Assembly (NCBI GenBank): GCA_020248945.1 | Contig: JADCGQ010000013.1 | Location: 62,001-126,000 of the forward strand | Reading direction: 5' to 3' | Origin: Rubrivivax sp. | GTDB lineage: Bacteria; Pseudomonadota; Gammaproteobacteria; Burkholderiales; Burkholderiaceae_C | DNA: 64,000 bases | In this document: positions 8,548 through 16,412 of the stretch, in pieces | Layout of the letters: every line of letters begins with the position of its first letter | Numbering within the stretch: position 1 is the first letter of the stretch | The notes under the pieces: model-generated | What the model was told of the DNA's origin: nothing | The model's input: only the letters and a program-made list of their open reading frames with translations | Databases searched by the model: none | Position numbers and translations under genes: made by a program

Positions 8548-9663
8548 TTAGGCGTCGCCGAAGTCGGGTTCGGTCCCGTGGCGGCGTGCGACCCACACTT
8601 TGTGCCAGGTGTGGCGCACCAGAAGCGGCAGCGGCATGCGGCGCCAGTGGTGGCGCACCAACAACGCCGTCTCGGCCATGCGCACCGCTAGATCGGGCTC
8701 ATCGTCGGGCCCGCGCGGCGCCAGCACGGTGGCAAAGCGGCGCTGCAACGCCTTCATGCGTGGCGCGCTCATCGCCGAGGTCACGGCATGCGCAACGGCC
8801 GGGTCAAGCGGCGCCTTCAGTCCCTCAGCCACCAACGAGGCGCCGAGTACCAGCGCATCGTTCAGGCCGAGTTCGCCGGCGCGAGCCACGAGCCTCTCAC
8901 CAAAACCGGGATCTGCCGCTGCGTGCGCGGACATCAGCACCTGGAGGTCGACGAGGTCGCGCAACCGATCCCTGAGTTCGGAGTCGTTCAGCAGGTGCGC
9001 GGCACAGTGCAGGACCTGGTCCTCGGGACCCAGCACCCACCAGGGTGCGAGATCGGGATCGGTCAGCGGCCGGGCGGCCTGCAGCAGCTGCGCGGCATCG
9101 ACCCGGTCGCGGGCCACGGGCGGCAGAATGTTGTGGTGGACATCCAGCTCGAGGACATGCAGGCCATGCCGCATGGGCGGAAGCTCGTGGCTCCACTCGC
9201 GGTAGTAGCGCTGGTCGTGGTCGTCTAGCTTGATCTCCTCCCAACCTGCTTCAGCGAGGCGATGGCGTGCATCGGCCAGGGACGCTCGTGGTACGAGGAT
9301 ATCGAGGTCCGAAGGCAGCCGGCCCGCCGCGTTGGGCAGGCGCTGCGCCATGTAGGCAGCACCCTTCAGCAGCACGATCGGTGCATCAAAGCCCTCTAGC
9401 GCCTGCTTCACGCTCTCGCGGCACCACACCAGCGCCTGGCAGCGCGCCTGCGCCATCTTCGCTTCGGCTTGCAGTGCTTGCACCACCGGCCGAGGGAGTC
9501 GGTGGGCCAGACCGGCGCCCAGCACCGACTCCGCCAGGCGGCCCAGCAGACGCAGGCGGCGCGCCACGCGAACGCGGTGATCCCACTCCGCCAACGTCCA
9601 GGCCAAGGCGTCCGTGGGCTGTCTGAGCGCGTCCAACCAGGAGAGGTCGGGCCAGCGGGTCAT
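8548..9663 (-). CDS. Nucleotidyltransferase family protein of HPr-rel-A cassette
   Basis: A 371-residue protein with a nucleotidyltransferase-like core: IVLLKGAAYMAQRL followed by LPSDLDILV, where Asp119 and Asp121 form the metal-binding DxD pair. It matches the NTP_transf_5 type of proteins that accompany PqqD-like and HprK-related proteins. The ATG start overlaps the stop of the HprK-related kinase gene by 4 nt, so it is the last gene of a four-gene operon. The acceptor of any nucleotidyl transfer is unknown. Base composition here is less extreme than in neighbouring housekeeping genes, hinting at cassette mobility. Confidence 0.8.
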   Translation of the reverse strand: MTRWPDLSWLDALRQPTDALAWTLAEWDHRVRVARRLRLLGRLAESVLGAGLAHRLPRPVVQALQAEAKMAQARCQALVWCRESVKQALEGFDAPIVLLKGAAYMAQRLPNAAGRLPSDLDILVPRASLADARHRLAEAGWEEIKLDDHDQRYYREWSHELPPMRHGLHVLELDVHHNILPPVARDRVDAAQLLQAARPLTDPDLAPWWVLGPEDQVLHCAAHLLNDSELRDRLRDLVDLQVLMSAHAAADPGFGERLVARAGELGLNDALVLGASLVAEGLKAPLDPAVAHAVTSAMSAPRMKALQRRFATVLAPRGPDDEPDLAVRMAETALLVRHHWRRMPLPLLVRHTWHKVWVARRHGTEPDFGDA

Positions 9664-10634
9664 CGGGCTGGCGCCGGCTGCGAACCGAAGGCTCCGACCG
9701 CGCCATCAGCGACTCCCGCTGTCCGTGCAAACAGGGCGTCGAGACACTGGATGGCATCGGGCAGATCGCTGTAGGTGAGCTGCCAGGCCGGCACCTCGCG
9801 GGACAGCCGCGCCACAACCCGGAAGCCGTCCAGCCCGCAGACGCGGTAGTTGAAGGCGTTGTAGGCCAGCGCAGAGCAGGCCAGCGCTGGTGTCACGGGC
9901 TCCAGCCGTGCCTGAGCACCTCGCTGCCAGTGGGGCAGGACGATTGCGAAGGGCCGCGCTGGGCGGTGACGGGCGGCCACGGCGTCCGCCGGCGGCGCGA
10001 CATGGGCGACGTCGCCTTTGCGCGTTGCCGGATAGACGCGGCCCAGTACAGCCGATGGCGCGAAATCCCGGATCACGCCAATCGACTGATTCTTCAGAAC
10101 TGGCGGCTTGAGCAAGGGCCAGACCTCGCCTGTCTGCATATCGATGGCACCGAACTCGTCGGACAGCAGGCGCCATCCGCTGTGGGCCAGTGCCGCCGTC
10201 AGCGTGCTCTTGCCGGCGCCAGGCACCGCCGGCATTACCAAGGCGCGGTCGCCGCGCGCCAGCACACCCGCGTGCAACAGCAACCGGTGGTGCAGACGCA
10301 TGCCGATCAGCCAGTTGGCGCCCCACTCGAACATCGGCAGCGGCGTGTCGGCCGGGAAGGGTTCGAACGGCCGCGAGCCGTCGCAGATGAACTCAACCTG
10401 AGGGCGCCAGGGCATCAGAAGTCGTCGATGCGATCGCACATTCACGTGCAGATCGGCCCAGTCGCCTTGCGGCTGGAACGGGAAGTGGCGGTATACGTCG
10501 CACAGGGCCGATGCCAGCAGAGGGACATCGGTGCGGAGATGGATCACCAGCGTGCCGACGTCCAGCCACAGCCCGTTGCCCGCCAGTGCCGAGAGAACCG
10601 GCCCTTCGCCACGGTCGGCCAAGGTGGACATCAA
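9660..10634 (-). CDS. HprK-related kinase A
   Basis: A 324-residue P-loop protein related to HPr kinase/phosphorylase. The Walker A motif is VPGAGKST with Lys142, and an acidic pair lies in LLSDEFGAID (residues 159-160). It lacks the N-terminal domain of true HprK, and no phosphotransferase-system genes are nearby, so it is unlikely to phosphorylate HPr. Such 'HprK-related kinase A' proteins occur next to a PqqD-like protein and a nucleotidyltransferase, exactly as here. The start could be ATG 10634 or the next Met codon. It lies 36 nt after the PqqD-like gene and is coupled to the following gene by an ATGA overlap. Confidence 0.85.
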   Translation of the reverse strand: MMSTLADRGEGPVLSALAGNGLWLDVGTLVIHLRTDVPLLASALCDVYRHFPFQPQGDWADLHVNVRSHRRLLMPWRPQVEFICDGSRPFEPFPADTPLPMFEWGANWLIGMRLHHRLLLHAGVLARGDRALVMPAVPGAGKSTLTAALAHSGWRLLSDEFGAIDMQTGEVWPLLKPPVLKNQSIGVIRDFAPSAVLGRVYPATRKGDVAHVAPPADAVAARHRPARPFAIVLPHWQRGAQARLEPVTPALACSALAYNAFNYRVCGLDGFRVVARLSREVPAWQLTYSDLPDAIQCLDALFARTAGVADGAVGAFGSQPAPAR

Positions 10635-10670
10635 CTCACTCCAGGGCAGCAGGCCCGCCGCGCCGACACC

Positions 10671-11009
10671 TCAGGGGGCCGTAGACGGGCCAGCTCGGCG
10701 CAGCACAAGACCATCATGCACGAACGTGGTCCAGATGTCGCCCAGGGACGCTCGCAACTCCTCTTCGGAGACGCTGGCCTCTGAAGCGGCACGGTGCACG
10801 ACATCATCCGCATGATGCCAGCCCGGTGCGGCCAGCCACTCCAACATCCACACGGCCGTTTCGTTCAGCAGGTGCGTTTCTCCTGACAGCCCGCTGTACA
10901 CCGCAAACATGGTGCCGTCCAGGCTCTCCAAGACGACGCCATCGGCCAACCGGTAGACCTGGGCCGTCAAACGATCAACCTGCTCTGAAGGAGTTCCAGC
11001 AGGTGGCAC
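10671..11009 (-). CDS. HPr-rel-A system PqqD family peptide chaperone
   Basis: A 112-residue PqqD-like protein: YRLADGVVLESLDGTMFAVY with LLNETAVWMLEWL, the beta-strand/helix pattern of a RiPP-recognition fold. True PqqD binds the PqqA precursor peptide; members next to HprK-related kinase A form a separate class of unknown client. The frame overlaps the end of the upstream exported-protein gene by 35 nt, consistent with coupling. If the start were a later non-ATG codon the overlap would shrink; MPPAG at 11009 is the only clear ATG. It probably presents a leader or the exported protein to the kinase (inference). Confidence 0.8.
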   Translation of the reverse strand: MPPAGTPSEQVDRLTAQVYRLADGVVLESLDGTMFAVYSGLSGETHLLNETAVWMLEWLAAPGWHHADDVVHRAASEASVSEEELRASLGDIWTTFVHDGLVLRRAGPSTAP

Positions 11010-11499
11010 CGATCATCGAGGTGCTCGTTGAGCTGTTCTTGCCCACCGAAAGGACGTAACCCGACTGGTCCATCTGCAGGGTCGCGTGCATGTCGGTGGT
11101 TGTCATCGTGCCCGGAGACGGGAGGTTGGTGCCTCCCATCGTGTTTGACGCTACATCGAAGGTACGCCACTGGCCGTTGTTGATCCAAGTCACTGGTCGA
11201 TCCGTGTGGGCAAGTCCTCGGATCTCGGTGCCGCTGATGTAGTGCGTCGTCGTCGGGCCAGACGTGAACTCATAGATCGGCACGCGAATGACCGTGGAGG
11301 GAACGCCGCTCCCAGCGCCGTAGGTACGCGGCAAGATGGTCGGGTTGTTCACCTGGTTGGCCACGCAGCGCAGGTTGGAGGTCATCGTCGCGCTGGCACC
11401 GCTGCTGATGGTGAGCACCACGGGCGCGGCGATCACGCCGCGCAGCACACGCCTGCGCTGCGGTGTGCCAGCGTCGGCCTCTCGCTTCGTCTCGTTCAC
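10975..11499 (-). CDS. Tat-signal exported protein, candidate substrate of HPr-rel-A cassette
   Basis: A 174-residue protein if begun at GTG 11499, which has GGGAG seven bases upstream; an in-frame extension to 11661 lacks a comparable site. Residues 15-36 form a twin-arginine-like signal: RRRVLRG, then AAPVVLTISSGASA. The mature part is Ser/Thr/Asn-rich with only two cysteines, Cys45 (NLRCVAN) and Cys167 (GATCWNS), which could form a disulfide or be modified. No known fold is recognised. It is the first gene of the HPr-rel-A operon and overlaps the PqqD-like gene, so it is the natural candidate client. That is inference. Confidence 0.7.
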   Translation of the reverse strand: MNETKREADAGTPQRRRVLRGVIAAPVVLTISSGASATMTSNLRCVANQVNNPTILPRTYGAGSGVPSTVIRVPIYEFTSGPTTTHYISGTEIRGLAHTDRPVTWINNGQWRTFDVASNTMGGTNLPSPGTMTTTDMHATLQMDQSGYVLSVGKNSSTSTSMIGATCWNSFRAG

Positions 11500-11725
11500 T
11501 TGACTGCTCCCGATGTCGGACGCCGGCCGGGCGTGCACCGAAGGACTCGGTGTGCTGTCGCTCCCAGCGTGTCTCGAATACGTTCGATTATCCGCCGCGC
11601 CGCCGGCTCGGCGGACACCGATACCAGGGGTGTCGGTGTCCTTGCCAACTGGCCTGCGCAATGCATCACGCCGCGAGCCGCAATCGGTTCGCCGCGATAG
11701 ACAAAGTCATCGAGTAAGTGTGCGA
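11500..11725. other. Intergenic region with hairpin, upstream of HPr-rel-A operon
   Basis: 226 nt without a gene. A strong hairpin occupies 11613-11641: two 13-nt arms (GGACACCGATACC and GGTGTCGGTGTCC, one T-G pairing on the plus strand) with a 3-nt loop. No T-run follows on either strand. Nearer the operon, an inverted repeat TCGAA-TACG-TTCGA lies at 11574-11587, and a GATAAT -10-like hexamer lies on the minus strand at 11592-11587 without a good -35. This probably contains the cassette promoter and perhaps an operator; the details are guesses. Confidence 0.4.
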
Positions 11726-12838
11726 CTACTCACCAGAAGAGAGACGAATTTCCAGGCTTCGCGTGCGACCTTCGCGCCAGACGGTCAGTTTCACCACCTG
11801 CCCCGACTGCCGCCCCTCCAGCACCGACAGCATGTCGTCCAGGTCCTTCACCGGCTCGTCGTTCACGGCCGTGATCACGTCGCCCATGACGATCTCACCC
11901 CGGCTACCGCGGCTGAAGGGCTGCAGGCCGGCCTGTGCCGCCGGCGTGCCGCGGCCAACACCCACGATGGCCACGCCCTGGGGCAGCTTCAGCGCCCGGT
12001 GCAGCTGCTGCGAGCCGGCCGTCACGCCGATGGCCGGGCGCACGAAGCGGCCGTCGCGGATGAGCCGGGGCACGATGCGGTTCACCTCGTCCACCGGAAT
12101 GGCGAACCCGATGCCGGCGCTGGCGCCGCTGGGGCTGGCGATCTGCGTGTTCACGCCGATCAGCCGGCCGGCCGAATCGAGCAGCGGGCCGCCCGAGTTG
12201 CCGGGGTTGATGGCGGCGTCGGTCTGCACGACACCGCGGATGGTGCGGTTGTTGAAGCTTTCGATCTCGCGGTTGAGCGCGCTGACGATGCCGATGGTGA
12301 GCGTCTGGTCCAGGCCAAAGGGGTTGCCGATGGCGTAGACGCGCTGGCCCACCAGCAGATCGCGGCTCGTGCCCACGGCCAGCGGCGGCAGCTTGTCCTT
12401 GGCCGCGTTGATCTTCAGCACGGCCAGGTCGCGGTCGGCGAAGTAGCCCACCAGCGTGGCGTCGTAGGTGCTCTGGTCCGCGAGCGTCACCTTGGCGCCG
12501 TTGGCGCCCTGGATGACGTGGAAGTTGGTGACGATGTGGCCGGCGGCGTCCCAGACGAAGCCGGTGCCAGTGCCGCGCGGCACCTGCTGCACGGCCGGGC
12601 TGAACATGTCGCGTTGCGCGGCCAGGCTGGTGATGTGCACCACCGACGGGCTGGCCTTCTTGAAGAGCTCGACGTTCGCCAGCTCGTCTGCCGCCAGCGG
12701 CCCGCGCGGCGTGACGGCGCGCGGCTGCGCCTCGGTGCGGCCTTGCACCAGGGCCGGAAGCGCGAGGAAGGCGACAAATGCCGCGGCGGCGACGAGTGCC
12801 GTGGCGGTGAGCAGCAGGCGGCGGGGGAAGGCAGGCAT
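11726..12838 (-). CDS. HtrA/DegS-type serine protease with PDZ domain
   Basis: 370 residues. An N-terminal uncleaved hydrophobic segment (about 8-30) anchors a periplasmic trypsin fold with triad His107 (TNFHVI), Asp137 (ADRDLAVL) and Ser215 (PGNSGGP). One PDZ domain follows (about 260-365, ending in MGDVITAVNDEPV). One anchor plus one PDZ domain is the DegS-type architecture; DegP and DegQ have two PDZ domains. DegS-type proteases start sigma-E signalling by cutting RseA, but no rseA is nearby, so general envelope proteolysis is equally possible. It is transcribed alone on the minus strand. Confidence 0.85.
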   Translation of the reverse strand: MPAFPRRLLLTATALVAAAAFVAFLALPALVQGRTEAQPRAVTPRGPLAADELANVELFKKASPSVVHITSLAAQRDMFSPAVQQVPRGTGTGFVWDAAGHIVTNFHVIQGANGAKVTLADQSTYDATLVGYFADRDLAVLKINAAKDKLPPLAVGTSRDLLVGQRVYAIGNPFGLDQTLTIGIVSALNREIESFNNRTIRGVVQTDAAINPGNSGGPLLDSAGRLIGVNTQIASPSGASAGIGFAIPVDEVNRIVPRLIRDGRFVRPAIGVTAGSQQLHRALKLPQGVAIVGVGRGTPAAQAGLQPFSRGSRGEIVMGDVITAVNDEPVKDLDDMLSVLEGRQSGQVVKLTVWREGRTRSLEIRLSSGE

Positions 12839-12919
12839 GGCGTGATTGGGGGCTCCGGGGTCATCGGGCAGGGAATGACTCGCCAGACGGGGCCAAGTTC
12901 CCCGCGCTCAAGCGCGGCC

Positions 12920-13306
12920 TCAGCCCGCCACAGGCCGCTCGAACACCAGGCAGGTGGTGGTGGCGTGCGCATAGACCTCGCCGGCGGCGTCCACCAGTCG
13001 GCCCTCGGCCGTGGCCAGCTGCCGGCCGCTGTGGATGACCTGCCCGATGGCCCGCAGCGGCTCTCGCCCCGACACGGCGCCACGCACGAGGTTCACGCTC
13101 AGTTCGGCCGTCGTGTAGCCACGGCCCACCGGCATGGTGGTGTGCACGGCACAGCCCAAGGCCGAATCCAGCAGCGTGGCGTACCAGCCGCCGTGCACCG
13201 TGCCCATGGGATTGAGGTGCTTCAGCTGCGGCAGGCCCTGGAACACCGCGCGGCCGGGGCCCACCTCGACGAGCTGGAAGTCCATCGTGTCGGCGGAGTG
13301 ACTCAT
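12920..13306 (-). CDS. PaaI-family hotdog thioesterase
   Basis: A 128-residue single hotdog domain with the PaaI-type active-site stretch HLNPMGTVHGGWYATLLDSA, followed by TAELSVNLVRG. Such proteins hydrolyse acyl- or aryl-CoA thioesters. ATG 13306 is the first start; a second Met seven codons in is possible. It is divergently transcribed from a MarR regulator across 50 nt that contain a twice-repeated palindrome, so it is probably controlled by that regulator. The substrate is not predictable. Confidence 0.8.
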   Translation of the reverse strand: MSHSADTMDFQLVEVGPGRAVFQGLPQLKHLNPMGTVHGGWYATLLDSALGCAVHTTMPVGRGYTTAELSVNLVRGAVSGREPLRAIGQVIHSGRQLATAEGRLVDAAGEVYAHATTTCLVFERPVAG

Positions 13307-13322
13307 CGTGGAGGCGGTTCAT

Positions 13323-13349
13323 TTGCAGATGCAATGATTGCAGATACAA
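13323..13349. promoter_or_regulatory. Probable MarR operator, two direct copies
   Basis: Two copies of a 12-mer lie 15 bp apart in the divergent thioesterase/marR gap: TTGCAGATGCAA (13323-13334) and TTGCAGATACAA (13338-13349). The first contains perfect 5-bp arms TTGCA/TGCAA around GA. Length and symmetry suit a MarR dimer site, giving autoregulation of marR and the downstream MFS gene and control of the thioesterase. The binding protein is inferred from adjacency. Confidence 0.6.
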
Positions 13350-13356
13350 TCTTCCG

Positions 13357-13815
13357 GTGTCGCCATCCGAAGCCAGGCCGAAGGGCTGCACCAATCTCAA
13401 GCTGCGACGGCTGTCGCGCACCGTGGCGCGTGGCTACGACGCCGACATGCGGCCACTGGGGCTGACCGGGGCGCAGTACCCGCTGCTGTCGCGCGTGGTG
13501 CAGCAGGGGCCGATCGCGCCTGGCTCACTGGCCACGGCGCTGGGCCTGGACCCGTCGACGCTCACGCGCAACCTGCGCGCGCTGCTCGACGCGGGCTGGC
13601 TGGTGCAGGAGCCGGGCCCCGATGCCCGTTCGCACCGGCTCGTGGCCACCGATGCCGGCCGTGCGCTGCGCGCGCAGGCGCAGCAGCGCTGGCGTGTCTC
13701 GCAGGAGCGGCTCAACCGGGCGCTGGGCGCCGAGCGCGTGATCGCGCTGCACGCGCTGCTTGACGAGTGCACGGCGCTGCTCGATGCCGCCGAGGAGACC
13801 GCCGATGAACGCTGA
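13357..13815 (+). CDS. MarR family transcriptional regulator
   Basis: A 152-residue winged-helix regulator: LTGAQYPLLSRVVQQGPI, then LATALGLDPSTLTRNLRALL as the recognition region and a wing at PDARSHRLVATDAG. It starts with GTG immediately after the two operator-like palindromes. Its end overlaps the MFS transporter start by 11 nt, so the pair is co-transcribed, the usual layout for a MarR repressor and a drug or metabolite exporter. The ligand is unknown. Confidence 0.85.
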   Translation: MSPSEARPKGCTNLKLRRLSRTVARGYDADMRPLGLTGAQYPLLSRVVQQGPIAPGSLATALGLDPSTLTRNLRALLDAGWLVQEPGPDARSHRLVATDAGRALRAQAQQRWRVSQERLNRALGAERVIALHALLDECTALLDAAEETADER

Positions 13816-15049
13816 CACCCGCCGCCTGCCGCCGGCCCTGCCCGCCGTCTGGCTCGTGCTGCTGGCCGCCGCCGGCACCTTTGCGCTGACGATGGGCACG
13901 CGGCAGACGATGGGCCTGTTCCTGGGCAACCTGAACACCGCCACGGGCCTGGGCATCGCCAGCATCAGCCTGGCGTTCGCCTTCGGGCAGCTGTGGTGGG
14001 GCCTCACCCAACCCTTCGCTGGCGCGCTGGCCGACCGCCACGGCACCACGCCCGTACTGCTGGCTGGCGTCACGCTGGTGGCCATCGGCACGGTGATCAC
14101 GCCCTACATGGGCACCACGCTCGGGCTGGTGTTCGCGATCGGCGTGCTCTCGGCCGGCGGCGCCGGCATGGCCGGGCCTTCGGTGCTGATGGCGGCGACC
14201 ACCCGCCTGGTGCCGGCCGATCGGCGCGGGCTGGCTACGGGCGTGGTCAACGCCGGCGGCAGCTTCGGGCAGTTCGTGATGGCCCCGCTGGCCGGCGTGC
14301 TGATCGGCTCGTTGGGCTGGGCCTCGGCGATGCAGGTGCTGGGGCTCCTGGTGCTGCTCGCGCTGCCAGCGGCGTTCGTGCTGCGCGGTGGTGTGGCCGC
14401 ACCGACCGCCGCCGGCACCCCGGCCGTGGTGACGCTGCCCGCGCGCGAGGCGCTCAAGCGCGCCTGGGCGCTGCCCAGCTTCCGGCTGCTGTCGGCCGGC
14501 TTCTTCGTCTGCGGCTTCCACGTCGCCTTCCTGGCCACGCACCTGCCCGGCGTTGTGGCCTCGTGCGGGCTGTCCACCGAGGTGGCGGCCTGGGCGCTGG
14601 CGGTGCTGGGCCTCTTCAACATCCTGGGCAGCTTGGCCATGGGCTGGGCCATGGGCCGCTGGCGCATGAAGACGCTGCTGTCGCTGGTGTACGCCGTGCG
14701 CGGCGTGGCGGTGCTGCTGTTCCTGGCGGCACCCAAGACGCCGACGGTGATGCTGCTGTTTGCCGCCGTGATGGGCGTGACCTTCCTCTCCACCGTGCCG
14801 CCCACCGCCGGCCTCGTGGCCAAGTTCTTCGGCCCCGGTAACATGGCCATGCTGTTTGGCGTGGTGATGCTGTCGCACCAGGTGGGCGGCTTCCTCGGTG
14901 CCTGGCTTGGCGGCGTGGTCTATGCGCGCACCGGCAGCTACGACTGGATCTGGTACGCCGACGTGCTGCTGGCCTTTGCCGCTGCGTTGATCCACCTGCC
15001 GATCGACGAAAGGCCGCTGCCGCGGCCGGCGGCTCAAGCCACCACGTAA
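13805..15049 (+). CDS. Major facilitator superfamily transporter
   Basis: A 414-residue membrane protein with about 12 hydrophobic helices in two halves and a cytoplasmic loop near residue 200. The MFS motif A region is seen as GALADRHGTTPVLL between helices 2 and 3. The start MNADTRR was chosen because it overlaps the marR stop and begins just before the first helix; the open frame extends slightly upstream. Co-transcription with marR suggests efflux or uptake controlled by the transported compound. Its 3' end overlaps the convergent thioesterase by 16 nt. Confidence 0.85.
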   Translation: MNADTRRLPPALPAVWLVLLAAAGTFALTMGTRQTMGLFLGNLNTATGLGIASISLAFAFGQLWWGLTQPFAGALADRHGTTPVLLAGVTLVAIGTVITPYMGTTLGLVFAIGVLSAGGAGMAGPSVLMAATTRLVPADRRGLATGVVNAGGSFGQFVMAPLAGVLIGSLGWASAMQVLGLLVLLALPAAFVLRGGVAAPTAAGTPAVVTLPAREALKRAWALPSFRLLSAGFFVCGFHVAFLATHLPGVVASCGLSTEVAAWALAVLGLFNILGSLAMGWAMGRWRMKTLLSLVYAVRGVAVLLFLAAPKTPTVMLLFAAVMGVTFLSTVPPTAGLVAKFFGPGNMAMLFGVVMLSHQVGGFLGAWLGGVVYARTGSYDWIWYADVLLAFAAALIHLPIDERPLPRPAAQATT

Positions 15050-15522
15050 GCCGCCGCCCCCGTGGCCAGCAGCGTGCCCTCGTCGTTGACGAGCCGCATC
15101 TGCGTGCTGCCGATGCGCCCGCCCAGACGCGTGACCTCGGCCGTGGCGATGAAGTGCTGGCCCAGACCCGGGCGCAGGTAGTCGATGCGCAGGTCGATGG
15201 TGCCCATCTTGGCAAAGCGGTGCATCACCTGCAGCGTGTTGTCGTGCGGATGACGCTCGGCGATGCCCACCATCAGCGCCAGGCCGCCCATGGCGTCGAG
15301 CGTGGCCGAGATGACGCCGCCGTGCAGCCGGCCATAGGCGTAATGACCCACGAGCTCCGGCCGCATCAGGATGCGTCCGCGCACGTCGCCCGGCCGCACG
15401 CTCAGCACCTGCAGGCCGAGTGTCTGGTTGAAGGTGATGCGGCGCTCGAACAGCTCCACCAGCGCGGCATCGAGCCGCGCCTGCTCATCCGCGCTGCGGG
15501 GTAGCAGCGGCGCGGTGCTCAT
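15034..15522 (-). CDS. PaaI-type hotdog thioesterase at end of atu operon
   Basis: A 162-residue hotdog-fold protein: GHYAYGRLHGGVISATLDAMGG is the active-site helix, followed by LRIDYLRPG. It starts at MSTAP, overlapping the BKACE stop by 4 nt, so it belongs to the minus-strand atu-like operon and is its last gene. It may release free acid from stalled or toxic acyl-CoA intermediates of the terpenoid pathway (inference). Its tail overlaps the convergent MFS gene. Confidence 0.8.
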   Translation of the reverse strand: MSTAPLLPRSADEQARLDAALVELFERRITFNQTLGLQVLSVRPGDVRGRILMRPELVGHYAYGRLHGGVISATLDAMGGLALMVGIAERHPHDNTLQVMHRFAKMGTIDLRIDYLRPGLGQHFIATAEVTRLGGRIGSTQMRLVNDEGTLLATGAAAYVVA

Positions 15523-16412
15523 GTGGCCGCGCCGGCGTGCAGGCCGAGCATCTCGCGCGCCTCGGCGGGGGTGGCCACCTCGCGGCCGGTGCGGCGCGCG
15601 CAGGCGGCCAGGTCTTCGATCAACACGCCGTTGCCCGCGGCGCGCGAGCCGTCGGGCCGGTAGAAGGTGTCTTCCAGCCCGGTGCGCAGGTGGCCGCCGA
15701 GCTCGGCCGTCCTCTGGTGCACCGGCCACACCTCGGCGCGGCCGATCAGCGTGCTCTGCCACACCGCGCCCGCCGGCATGTAGCGCGGCAGCAGCGCCAG
15801 CAAGTCGGCGTCACACGGCATGCCGCTGGCCACGCCCATCACCAGGTTCACCTCGGGCACACCCTTCACCATGCCCGCGCCGAGGTACATGGCCACGCTG
15901 CGCAGGATGCCGACGTCGAAGCACTCGAACTCCGGGTGCGTGCCGGTTTCCGCCATCACGTCGAGGAACTGCTGCACCTTGGCCACCGGGTTGTCGAAGA
16001 CCATCGGCGGCCAGGCCCACTGGCCATCGGACTTGAGCTTGAGGTAGTTCAGCGTGCCGGCGTTGCAGGCGGCGATCTCGGGCTTCACGCGGCGCAGGCA
16101 GGCCGCCGGGCCCGAGATGTCCTTGCCCAGCACGCCGGTGGTGAGGTTGATGATCACGCCCGGGCAGGCGGCACGGATGGCGTCGCACACGGCGGCTGCG
16201 ACCTCCGGATCCCAGCTCGGCATGTGGCCGAAGCCCGGCTCCTGGCTGCGCAGGTGCACGTGCATGATGCTGGCGCCGGCGTTGAAGGCATCGCGCGCTT
16301 CGGCGGCCATCTGCCCGGGCGTGACGGGCACGGGGTGCTGCTTGGGGTCGGTCAGCACGCCGGTGAGGGCGCAGGTGAGGATGGCCTTGTTGGCGTTGGG
16401 ACGGGTTGTCAT
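15519..16412 (-). CDS. DUF849 / BKACE family beta-keto acid cleavage enzyme
   Basis: 297 residues, the usual length for the BKACE family (3-keto-5-aminohexanoate cleavage enzyme and relatives), which condense a beta-keto acid with acetyl-CoA to give acetoacetate and a shortened acyl-CoA. The Zn-binding His pair H51 and H53 (SIMHVHLRSQEPG) and a late NGVLIEDLAACA segment are present. ATG 16412 overlaps the carboxylase alpha stop by 4 nt, and its own stop overlaps the thioesterase start. It is therefore embedded in an atu-like operon, where a lyase and thiolase would normally finish the pathway. The substrate is unknown; a 3-oxo terpenoid acid is a reasonable guess. Confidence 0.85.
   Translation of the reverse strand: MTTRPNANKAILTCALTGVLTDPKQHPVPVTPGQMAAEARDAFNAGASIMHVHLRSQEPGFGHMPSWDPEVAAAVCDAIRAACPGVIINLTTGVLGKDISGPAACLRRVKPEIAACNAGTLNYLKLKSDGQWAWPPMVFDNPVAKVQQFLDVMAETGTHPEFECFDVGILRSVAMYLGAGMVKGVPEVNLVMGVASGMPCDADLLALLPRYMPAGAVWQSTLIGRAEVWPVHQRTAELGGHLRTGLEDTFYRPDGSRAAGNGVLIEDLAACARRTGREVATPAEAREMLGLHAGAAT

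Noticed and set aside
9660..10634. True HPr kinase/phosphorylase
   Set aside because: The N-terminal HprK domain is missing, there is no PTS context, and it lies in an HPr-rel-A cassette.
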